Below are positions 52,251 to 59,312 of a stretch of 64,000 bases of DNA, in pieces (position 1 is the first letter of the stretch; every line of letters begins with the position of its first letter). The stretch is from MH13 sp040219355 (GTDB lineage: Bacteria; Pseudomonadota; Alphaproteobacteria; Rhizobiales; MH13), in the NCBI GenBank assembly GCA_040219355.1, contig JAVJSN010000014.1, positions 310,001-374,000 of the forward strand, given 5' to 3'. Position numbers and translations under genes: made by a program. The notes below the pieces were generated by a model, which saw nothing but the letters and a program-made list of their open reading frames with translations, was not told the origin of the DNA and searched no databases.

Positions 52251-53930
52251 ATGAGCAAAGCTCCAACATTCACATTCATGCCGCTGGGCGGCGTGGGCGA
52301 AATCGGCATGAATTTGGCGCTTTACGGCTATGGTTCTGGGCGCAATCGCCGGTTTATCATGGTCGATTGCGGTGTTTCGTTTGCTGGACCGGACCTTCCA
52401 GGCATCGATCTCATCACGCCAGATATCAGCTACATCGAGAAGCGCCGCGACAAGCTTGATGGCATCATTATCACCCATGCGCATGAAGATCATATTGGCG
52501 CGTTGCTGACCCTGTGGCCGCATTTGCAGGCGCCAGTTTACATCAGCAACTTTGCGCAAGCACTGCTGGAGGCCAAAAACCCGTCTGATCAGGTGCTCAA
52601 AGCGATCCCCTTTGAACGCTTTAATGCGCGTGCGCCCTTCACGATTGGTGATTTCACCATCACGGCTGTGCCAGTTTCACATTCGATTCCGGAAAGCCAT
52701 TCGCTGCTGATAGAGGCCGGTGAGCGCCGCGTGGTGCATACCGGCGATTGGAAACTGGACGCCGAACCGATTATTGGCGAGCCCACATCACTGGCCGATT
52801 TCAAAGCTTTCGCCGATGCTGGCCCCATTGACGCTGTGATGGGTGATAGCACCAATGCCATGCGCGACGGCGAAAGCCCCACCGAGGCCGAGGTCGGCAA
52901 GGCACTGGCAAAAGTGATCAAAGAGGCTGAGCAACGCGTTTGCGTGACGCTGTTTTCCTCCAACATGGCGCGCATCAAATCAATCCTGGACGGCGCGCGC
53001 GACGCCGGTCGCACAGTGGTATTGGCGGGCAGGGCGCTCCAGCGGGTTATCGGGGTCGGAGTCGATCTGGGGATACTTACCAACCTGCCGCCCATTGAAG
53101 ATATGCGCAGATTTGACCGCATCGCTCGCAGCAAAACACTGGTGCTTCTTACCGGTTCGCAGGGCGAAGAGCGCGCCGCCCTCTCGCGCACCGCCGAGCA
53201 CGACCACCCGCATCTTTCGCTGACCCGAGGCGACACAGTCGTCTTTTCCTCGCGCATTATTCCCGGCAATGAGCGTGGCGTGCTGCGCATTATGAACAAG
53301 CTAGCTGCCACGGGCATCAAAATCATCACCGATGCAGACGCTCCCATCCATGTTTCGGGGCACCCACGACGTGGTGAGTTGGTGCACCTTTATTCAGCGC
53401 TCAAGCCCACCACAATCGTTCCTGTGCATGGTGAAGCGCGGCATATGAACGCCCACGCCAAGCTTGCAAAAGAGCATGGCTACGGTGCCGTCATCGTCAA
53501 TGATGGGGACATTTTGGAAATTCGCGCCGATGGCGCAGATATCATCGATGGCATCGAATCCAGCTTCTACGTCAAGGACGGCAATCTGCTGACCTTGCCG
53601 GGCGATAGCGGTGTCTATGAGCGACGAACATTGGCTGAAGTTGGTGTCATCACCATTGCCTTGGGGCTGTCTGGTGCGGGCAAATTGGTTAGTGACATCG
53701 AGGTGATTGTCGATGGCTTGCCAGATCAATTGGACGATGAAGACGCTGATAGCTTTGTCCTGACCGCCACAAGCCAAGCTTTGCGTGCGCTTCCGATGGC
53801 CCGCCGACGCGATGTGGACAGTGTGTCGGAATCCCTACGCAAGTCAGTGCGCGGCAAAGTGCGCGAAGCTTGGGGCAAACGCCCTGTGGTACACGTGCAT
53901 GCATTGTTGATTGATAAGGACGCAACCTAA
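52251..53930 (+). CDS. rnj: ribonuclease J
   Basis: Metallo-beta-lactamase/beta-CASP nuclease (559 residues) that matures and degrades RNA, including 5'-to-3' trimming. It begins TFTFMPLGGVGEIGMNLALY. The zinc motif is IITHAHEDHIGALLTLWPH, followed by VPVSHSIPESH, VHTGDWKLD and GDSTNAM. The beta-CASP part has FSSNMARI and later HVSGHPRRGELVHLY with PVHGEARHM. The gene order birA-rnj-mce after nuoN is common in Rhizobiales. The last base of its TAA is the first base of the mce ATG. Confidence 0.97.
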   Translation: MSKAPTFTFMPLGGVGEIGMNLALYGYGSGRNRRFIMVDCGVSFAGPDLPGIDLITPDISYIEKRRDKLDGIIITHAHEDHIGALLTLWPHLQAPVYISNFAQALLEAKNPSDQVLKAIPFERFNARAPFTIGDFTITAVPVSHSIPESHSLLIEAGERRVVHTGDWKLDAEPIIGEPTSLADFKAFADAGPIDAVMGDSTNAMRDGESPTEAEVGKALAKVIKEAEQRVCVTLFSSNMARIKSILDGARDAGRTVVLAGRALQRVIGVGVDLGILTNLPPIEDMRRFDRIARSKTLVLLTGSQGEERAALSRTAEHDHPHLSLTRGDTVVFSSRIIPGNERGVLRIMNKLAATGIKIITDADAPIHVSGHPRRGELVHLYSALKPTTIVPVHGEARHMNAHAKLAKEHGYGAVIVNDGDILEIRADGADIIDGIESSFYVKDGNLLTLPGDSGVYERRTLAEVGVITIALGLSGAGKLVSDIEVIVDGLPDQLDDEDADSFVLTATSQALRALPMARRRDVDSVSESLRKSVRGKVREAWGKRPVVHVHALLIDKDAT

Positions 53931-54334
53931 TGATCGGCCGTCTCAACCATGTGGCCATTGCCGTGCCGGATCTGGCGGCCGCGACATCGCTCTACCGCGA
54001 TCAGCTTGGCGCATCCGTGTCTGAACCGCAGGCCGAGCCTGATCACGGTGTGACAGTGGTGTTCGTGGAACTGCCGAACACCAAGGTCGAGCTATTGGAA
54101 CCGCTCGGCGAGGGTTCGCCTATCCAGGCGTTTCTGGACCGCAGCCCATCGGGAGGCATCCATCATATGTGTTTTGAGGTTGATGACATCATGGCCGCTC
54201 GCGATAAGCTAAAGGCCGACGGGGCGAGGGTGCTTGGATCGGGTGAGCCAAAAATCGGCGCGCACGGCAAGCCGGTGCTTTTTTTGCACCCAAAAGATTT
54301 CAATGGCACACTAATTGAGCTGGAAGAGGTCTAG
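53930..54334 (+). CDS. mce: methylmalonyl-CoA epimerase
   Basis: Glyoxalase-fold epimerase (134 residues) interconverting (R)- and (S)-methylmalonyl-CoA in propionate metabolism. Metal ligands and family marks are GRLNHVAIAVPDLAAATSLY, VELPNTKVELLEPLGEGSPI, SGGIHHMCFEVDDI and the C-terminal NGTLIELEEV. It overlaps the rnj stop by one base (TAATG). Confidence 0.95.
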   Translation: MIGRLNHVAIAVPDLAAATSLYRDQLGASVSEPQAEPDHGVTVVFVELPNTKVELLEPLGEGSPIQAFLDRSPSGGIHHMCFEVDDIMAARDKLKADGARVLGSGEPKIGAHGKPVLFLHPKDFNGTLIELEEV

Positions 54335-54337
54335 CGC

Positions 54338-54607
54338 ATGGCTTTAGGCAGCGCTGTTGCAATCTATTTCGTGGTCTGGTGGGTCACACTGTTTGCCGTC
54401 TTACCATTCGGTGTGCGCACGCAGGCCGAAGCCGGTGAGGTTGTGCCGGGAGCGCCAGCTAGCGCACCGGAAAAAACATCCATCGTTCGCATCATTGTAC
54501 GCAACACGATTGTGGCGAGCCTGGTTTTTGCCGTGATTTATTGGGTGATCGTCCATTCTGGCTTATCAATTATGGATGTGCCGCTTCCCGGTGAATGGAA
54601 TCAATAG
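54338..54607 (+). CDS. DUF1467 family small membrane protein
   Basis: An 89-residue inner membrane protein of the DUF1467 family, unknown function, found next to mce in many Rhizobiales. Two helices: AVAIYFVVWWVTLFAVLPFG and IVASLVFAVIYWVIVHSG, with the characteristic GVRTQAEAGEVVPGAPASAP loop between. It starts three bases after the mce stop and is probably the last gene of the long nuo-birA-rnj-mce transcript; no clear plus-strand terminator is seen after it. Confidence 0.9.
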   Translation: MALGSAVAIYFVVWWVTLFAVLPFGVRTQAEAGEVVPGAPASAPEKTSIVRIIVRNTIVASLVFAVIYWVIVHSGLSIMDVPLPGEWNQ

Positions 54608-54727
54608 CTTATTATAATATTCTAATGTGATGCACGAAGCTTTGCTGGACCCGATTGCTTCATAGGCCAAACGCACGAAATCTGCTTCGAAACAGCTTTC
54701 GAAAATCGCTCTAAGAGATTGATTGCA

Positions 54728-54759
54728 AATAAAAAGGCAGGATCTTGCGATCCTGCCTG
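54728..54759 (-). terminator. minus-strand terminator
   Basis: GGCAGGATC (54736-54744) pairs perfectly with GATCCTGCC (54749-54757). On the minus strand the stem is followed by TTTTTATTT, on the plus strand by no T-run. It is therefore directed to a minus-strand transcript, although no annotated minus-strand gene lies nearby except the small frame at 54811-54957. Confidence 0.8.
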
Positions 54760-54810
54760 TAGTAATCCAATTAACCCCGCGTCTCCCCCCGAGACTTGAG
54801 CCACTGGCAC

Positions 54811-54957
54811 TTATTTGTGCGGTTTGGCACCGCTTATGGCCACTTTGTAGGCGTTTTTCCCGTTGGGTGTCACGTAAAAAATGTGCTGCACCGCACAACA
54901 AATGTCACAATCCAGCTTGGACCTCCATTCGCCCCAGTTCCTTGCGTATAAGTACAT
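54811..54957 (-). CDS. possible small protein (48 aa) with its own terminator
   Basis: On the minus strand an ATG at 54957 opens 48 codons (MYLYARNWGEWRSKLDCDIC, then CAVQHIFYVTPNGKNAYKVA, then ISGAKPHK). The frame ends 52 bases before a strong minus-strand terminator, the only evidence of a transcript here. The second half resembles the beginning of DUF2188-type small proteins (xYVTPNGxxxYKVxxxGA), but the usual C-terminal part is absent, so it could be a truncated copy. The residues before AVQHIFYVT are unlike that family, and no good ribosome site precedes the ATG. A small RNA is an alternative. The rest of the 54608-55069 gap shows nothing I can name. Confidence 0.4.
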   Translation of the reverse strand: MYLYARNWGEWRSKLDCDICCAVQHIFYVTPNGKNAYKVAISGAKPHK

Positions 54958-55069
54958 AGGCGGGCCATTCTAATAGCAAAAAATCCTCGTCAATTTTGCT
55001 GGAATTCGACCGTTTACCGCGTTGCAAACGCGACCCCACAAATCGGTCGGCTCGTGCTAAGCTCGTTTC

Positions 55070-55402
55070 ATGGTGATCGTGATAAAAAAATTGTCGTTCA
55101 GCGTGGCGCTTTCGAGCCTTTTGATGGGATTTGTGGCGAGCGGCGCGGCAGCAGATTCGCTTAGCAACCGCCACCACCTGTCTGGTTGTACGCAGCAAAG
55201 TGCACCGGTGGTGCTTCCCCATGCTGATGCGCGAACAGTGCGCTTGGGCCTTCCAGCCAATGTTGGTGCCTCGGTAGATATCCAAGAGGTCTACGGTTGG
55301 GATGAGGAAACGCGCCTGCGGTTGCGGCGCCAAGGGCTGACGATACAAACCGAAGGTGGCGGCGCGACCCTGATCCTTCGGCAGAACCACCCCTGTCGAT
55401 AA
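55070..55402 (+). CDS. small secreted protein of unknown function
   Basis: A 110-residue frame beginning with a signal peptide (MVIVIKKLSFSVALSSLLMG, likely cleavage after ASGAAA). The mature part has two cysteines, HLSGCTQQ near the N-terminus and NHPCR at the very end, which could form a disulfide. The middle, YGWDEETRLRLRRQGLTIQT, is charged. I recognise no family. It lies in front of proS after a gap and has no strong ribosome site; coding is supported mainly by the clean signal peptide. Confidence 0.5.
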   Translation: MVIVIKKLSFSVALSSLLMGFVASGAAADSLSNRHHLSGCTQQSAPVVLPHADARTVRLGLPANVGASVDIQEVYGWDEETRLRLRRQGLTIQTEGGGATLILRQNHPCR

Positions 55403-55519
55403 AACAGGTAAGATCGTGGGCTGATCCATCATCCATTGCGTCTCTGGGCCTTGCCTTTGTTGCAGGCTTTCATGCAGATGCGCAGGCAACACCACACTCC
55501 CTTGATGATGAGGCCTGCC

Positions 55520-56842
55520 ATGCGCCTGTCGCGCTACTTCCTGCCGACGCTCAAAGAAACACCCCGTGAGGCGGAAATCGTCTCCCACAGGCTGATGCTG
55601 CGCGCTGGCATGATCCGCCAGGAGGCTGCTGGCATCTATTCCTGGCTGCCGCTGGGTAAGCGGGTTCTGGACAAGATCTGCAACATCGTTCGTGAAGAGC
55701 AAAACCGTTCGGGGGCCATCGAGGTGCTGATGCCGACCCTTCAACCTGCAGAGCTTTGGAAGGAATCAGGGCGCTACGATGCATATGGGCAAGAGATGCT
55801 GCGCATCACTGACCGTCATGACCGTCCTATGCTCTACGGGCCGACCAACGAAGAGATGATCACGGCAATCTTCAAGTCAGGCGTGCGATCCTACAAAGAC
55901 CTGCCGCTCAACCTTTACCACATCCAGTGGAAGGTGCGTGACGAGGTGCGCCCGCGTTTCGGTACTATGCGCTCACGCGAGTTCCTTATGAAGGATGCCT
56001 ATTCCTTTGACCTTGATGCCGACGCGGCCCGGCGTGCCTATTACCGCATGTTTGTCGCCTATCTGCGCACCTTTGCACGCATGGGCCTGACCAGCGTGCC
56101 GATGAAAGCTGACACTGGACCAATTGGCGGTGATCTCAGCCACGAGTTTATCATCTTGGCGGATACCGGTGAGAGCGAGGTTTTTTGCGATAAGGCGATG
56201 CTTGATCTGCCGATCCCCAGCGAAGACACCGACTTCACCGGAGACTTGTCCGATCTGGTGGCGCCTTTCACAAAACCCTATGCGGCAACAGACGAAATGC
56301 ACGATCAGGCGGCTTTCGAAGCAGCGGTGCCTGAAGAGCGCCGCGTTTCGGCCCGCGGAATTGAGGTCGGCCACATTTTTTATTTTGGCACCAAATATTC
56401 TGCGCCTATGGGGGCCGTTGTCACCGGTCCCGATGGTAAAGATGTGCCAGTTGAAATGGGGTCTTACGGCATCGGTCCTAGCCGTCTGGTTCCGGCTATC
56501 ATCGAAGCGTCCCATGATGATGATGGCATCATCTGGCCAGCATCCGTTGCACCGTTCAATGTCGGCATCATCAATATGCGCGCTGGTGACGATGCTTGCG
56601 ATGCGGCCTGCACAGAGCTTGAGTGGCAGTTGCAGGCGCAAGGCATCGATGTGCTCTATGATGACACGGATGCGCGCGGTGGTGCCAAGTTCGCTCAAAT
56701 GGATCTGATTGGCCTTCCCAAGCAGATCATCGTCGGTCCAAAAGGACTGAAAAACGGCGAAGTGGAAGTCAAAGACCGCAAAACCGGTGAGAGAACATTG
56801 ATGAGCCCTCAGGCAGCGATTAACGCGCTCACAGCTTCTTGA
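55520..56842 (+). CDS. proS: prolyl-tRNA synthetase
   Basis: Class II synthetase (440 residues) that charges tRNA-Pro. It is the short alphaproteobacterial type without the editing insertion of the long bacterial form. The start is the ATG at 55520 (MRLSRYFLPTLKETPREAEI). Motif 2 is LNLYHIQWKVRDEVRPRFG, followed by REFLMKDAYSFD, with motif 3 in MGSYGIGPSRLVPAIIEAS. The anticodon-binding domain occupies about the last 110 residues. The frame is open upstream to 55436, but that part is not conserved in type. lolC follows. Confidence 0.96.
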   Translation: MRLSRYFLPTLKETPREAEIVSHRLMLRAGMIRQEAAGIYSWLPLGKRVLDKICNIVREEQNRSGAIEVLMPTLQPAELWKESGRYDAYGQEMLRITDRHDRPMLYGPTNEEMITAIFKSGVRSYKDLPLNLYHIQWKVRDEVRPRFGTMRSREFLMKDAYSFDLDADAARRAYYRMFVAYLRTFARMGLTSVPMKADTGPIGGDLSHEFIILADTGESEVFCDKAMLDLPIPSEDTDFTGDLSDLVAPFTKPYAATDEMHDQAAFEAAVPEERRVSARGIEVGHIFYFGTKYSAPMGAVVTGPDGKDVPVEMGSYGIGPSRLVPAIIEASHDDDGIIWPASVAPFNVGIINMRAGDDACDAACTELEWQLQAQGIDVLYDDTDARGGAKFAQMDLIGLPKQIIVGPKGLKNGEVEVKDRKTGERTLMSPQAAINALTAS

Positions 56843-56985
56843 TCGCAAGCGCGCGCTCTTTCTCCTCACTTTGGCCTTGGTTTGCGAGGCTAACGCAAAG
56901 CCAGTGACATGCCGAGAGACATGGCAGGCGCGCTCGCCGACAGGTGGCGAATCGTGCCACACCTCGCCGCTAGAGGAGTGATGAT

Positions 56986-58314
56986 TTGGTGAGCGTTACC
57001 GACCAGAGTGCAGCAACGAGCGAAGCGACCACCGAGCCGGCGCGTAGGAACGGCCCGTTTTCGCGGTTCGAGCGGATGATCGCGCTGCGCTATTTACGTG
57101 CGCGCCGCAAAGAGACGTTTATTTCCGTTATCGCTGGCTTCTCGTTCCTGGGCATTATGCTTGGCGTCGCGACACTGATTGTCGTGATGGCCGTGATGAA
57201 TGGCTTCCGCGCCGAGTTGCTCGACAAAATTCTCGGCATCAATGGCCACTTGGTTCTGCAAGCGGTGGACCGACCCTTTGATGACTATCGCGACGTGCAA
57301 ACGCGTGTGACGGGTGTCGACGGTGTGGAAATCGCTGTTCCCTTTGTCGAAGGTCAGGCTCTTGCATCCGGCTCCAATGCCAGCAATGGCGTGGTGGTGC
57401 GCGGTATGAGCCAGGATGATCTGCTCTCGCTGCCCGCTCTGGCGCAATCTCTGCGTGGTGGCACGATCGACGGGTTTGACCCGCCCGAGGGTGAGCCTGC
57501 TGAGACAATCATCATCGGCTCGCGATTGGCCTCGCAATTGGGCGTGGCCGTTGGCGATAGCGTTACCATCGTCACGCCGCGCGGCTCGGTAACACCGTTT
57601 GGCGTGACCCCTCGGATCAAGGCCTATGAGGTTCAGGCGATCTTTGAGATTGGCATGTCGGAGTACGATCTGGTCTTCGTCTTCATGCCTCTTACCGAAG
57701 CGCAGGCCTATTTCAATATGGGCAACACCGTCTCTGGCGTGGATGTTTATGTTGAAGACCCTGACCAGATTGGAGACATGCGCGCCACCATCGAAAATGC
57801 CGCTGAGCGTTCTCTGTTCAGCGTGGATTGGCGCCAGCGCAATCTCACTTTTTTTGCCGCGCTTGAGGTGGAACGAAACGTAATGTTTCTCATCCTTACG
57901 ATGATTGTATTGGTTGCGGCGCTGAACGTCGTCTCTGGCATGATTATGCTTGTGAAGGATAAGGGCCGCGACATTGCCATCCTACGTACCATGGGTGCCT
58001 CGCGCGGGGCCATCATGCGGGTGTTTGTGATGACTGGCGCCAGTATCGGATTGGTGGGCACAGCCTGCGGCTTCGTTTTGGGCACCATCATTTGCTTGAA
58101 TGCGGAAAACATCCGCCAGCTTATCTCCACACTGACCCGTACGGAACTGTTCTCGCCGGAGCTCTATTATCTGTCACGCTTGCCCGCCGACATGGATTCG
58201 ATGGAAACAGTCACGATCTTGGTTATCGCGCTGACGCTTTCCTTGCTGGCGACGCTTTACCCCGCCTGGCGCGCTGCCAAACTCGATCCAGTCGAGGCGC
58301 TGCGCTATGAGTGA
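56986..58314 (+). CDS. lolC: lipoprotein-releasing ABC transporter permease
   Basis: Inner membrane permease of the LolCDE system (442 residues) that extracts lipoproteins from the membrane for transfer to LolA. One N-terminal helix (FISVIAGFSFLGIMLGVATL), a large periplasmic domain (about residues 65-285), then three helices including TMIVLVAALNVVSGMIML and the FtsX-type end SLLATLYPAWRAAKLDPVEA. As usual in alphaproteobacteria one permease gene serves, so LolC and LolE cannot be told apart. The start is TTG 56986 or GTG 56989; AGGAG lies at 56974-56978. lolD overlaps its end by eight bases. Confidence 0.95.
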   Translation: MVSVTDQSAATSEATTEPARRNGPFSRFERMIALRYLRARRKETFISVIAGFSFLGIMLGVATLIVVMAVMNGFRAELLDKILGINGHLVLQAVDRPFDDYRDVQTRVTGVDGVEIAVPFVEGQALASGSNASNGVVVRGMSQDDLLSLPALAQSLRGGTIDGFDPPEGEPAETIIIGSRLASQLGVAVGDSVTIVTPRGSVTPFGVTPRIKAYEVQAIFEIGMSEYDLVFVFMPLTEAQAYFNMGNTVSGVDVYVEDPDQIGDMRATIENAAERSLFSVDWRQRNLTFFAALEVERNVMFLILTMIVLVAALNVVSGMIMLVKDKGRDIAILRTMGASRGAIMRVFVMTGASIGLVGTACGFVLGTIICLNAENIRQLISTLTRTELFSPELYYLSRLPADMDSMETVTILVIALTLSLLATLYPAWRAAKLDPVEALRYE

Positions 58315-59011
58315 TGCTCCTCGACTTCAATTGCACAAGGTCTGGCGCGGCTTTCAAACCGGCGAGGCACGTCTGGATATCTTGAAGAACACCGATTTCG
58401 CGGTTCATCCGGGTGAACTGGTGGCCATGGTCGCCCCGTCAGGTGCCGGCAAGTCAACGTTGCTTCACATTTGTGGTCTGTTGGACCGCCCCGACAGCGG
58501 AACAGTGTTGATCAATGGGCGCGACACAACCGGCCTTGACGACAAAGATCTTTCTAGGTTGCGCGGCGAAGAAATCGGCTTCGTCTATCAATTCCATCAT
58601 CTCCTGCCAGAGTTCGATGCGATGGAAAATGTGATGATGCCGCAACTGATCTCTGGGCTTGATCGCGCGACGGCCCGTAACCGGGCCATGGAGCTGCTCG
58701 ACTATCTGCATATCGGGCCGCGCGCGACGCACCGACCAGCGGAGCTTTCGGGCGGTGAGCAACAGCGCGTGGCTATTGCCCGTGCAATGGCCAATGCGCC
58801 GAGCCTTCTGTTGGCTGATGAACCAACTGGGAATTTGGACCCTGGCACGGCAGATCATGTGTTCCAGGTGCTCCTGGCGCTCGTCCGTGCAGCAGGTGTG
58901 TCAGCGCTTATTGCGACCCACAACATGGAACTCGCCTCCCGTGCGGATCGCATTATCACGCTGGACGATGGTAAGGTCGTTGGCAAAGAACCCATAGAAT
59001 CAGCTGCTTAA
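58307..59011 (+). CDS. lolD: lipoprotein-releasing ABC transporter ATPase LolD
   Basis: ATPase subunit (234 residues) of the Lol lipoprotein release complex. Walker A is MVAPSGAGKSTLLHICGLL, the Q loop region is GFVYQFHHLLPEFDAMENVM, the signature is AELSGGEQQRVAIARAM, Walker B is SLLLADEPTGNLDPGT, and the switch histidine is in ALIATHNMELA. It overlaps lolC and is followed by the LexA-regulated small gene. Confidence 0.97.
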   Translation: MSDAPRLQLHKVWRGFQTGEARLDILKNTDFAVHPGELVAMVAPSGAGKSTLLHICGLLDRPDSGTVLINGRDTTGLDDKDLSRLRGEEIGFVYQFHHLLPEFDAMENVMMPQLISGLDRATARNRAMELLDYLHIGPRATHRPAELSGGEQQRVAIARAMANAPSLLLADEPTGNLDPGTADHVFQVLLALVRAAGVSALIATHNMELASRADRIITLDDGKVVGKEPIESAA

Positions 59012-59041
59012 ATCGAACACGAGCTAGATTCGACGGCACGC

Positions 59042-59083
59042 TTGACGTGAGAACAAAAATAGAACTATGTTCTCTACATGTTC
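59042..59083 (+). promoter_or_regulatory. SOS promoter with two LexA boxes
   Basis: GAAC-N7-GAAC at 59051-59065 and GTTC-N7-GTTC at 59069-59083 are two exact copies, in opposite orientation, of the alphaproteobacterial LexA box GTTC-N7-GTTC. They lie three bases apart and cover a promoter with TTGACG (59042-59047) and TATGTT (59066-59071) separated by 18 bases. Binding of LexA would shut this promoter, and DNA damage would open it. It faces the small gene at 59102 and then dnaE. Confidence 0.8.
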
Positions 59084-59101
59084 TTTTGTAGGGAGTTGGA
59101 C

Positions 59102-59176
59102 ATGTTGGTTCTGAAAGAAAGCTGCGCGCTCATTGTTATCGCTCTATTGGTGATGTCCGTTGGCCTGATCGGTTAG
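59102..59176 (+). CDS. SOS-controlled single-pass membrane peptide, SidA-like
   Basis: A 24-residue peptide: MLVLKESCALIVIALLVMSV followed by GLIG. It has a short charged N-terminus (KE) and one hydrophobic helix of about 16 residues, so it should sit in the inner membrane. GGGAG lies seven bases before the ATG. A second in-frame ATG at 59078 would give 32 residues, but it falls inside a LexA box and at the likely transcription start. The double LexA box directly upstream marks it as a DNA-damage gene. In Caulobacter the LexA-controlled 29-residue membrane peptide SidA blocks division by binding FtsW; size, topology and control agree, though sequence homology cannot be judged at this length. 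It is 136 bases upstream of dnaE. Confidence 0.7.
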   Translation: MLVLKESCALIVIALLVMSVGLIG

Positions 59177-59312
59177 TGATCGGCGACAGCGCCAAAGCGC
59201 AGTGTACAGGTTGATCTGTGCATAAGCGTCGAAGCGCGCGCATCGCTCTTTTGCCTCGCTCGTTTGAGGCTTAGCTTAAGCATTCGATCCCAGATGCAAG
59301 AGGCTTGAGCCG

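Noticed and set aside
54905..55744. A 279-codon minus-strand frame across the proS start
   Set aside because: It overlaps proS and the secreted-protein frame, lacks a recognisable domain or ribosome site, and its composition matches an antisense frame.
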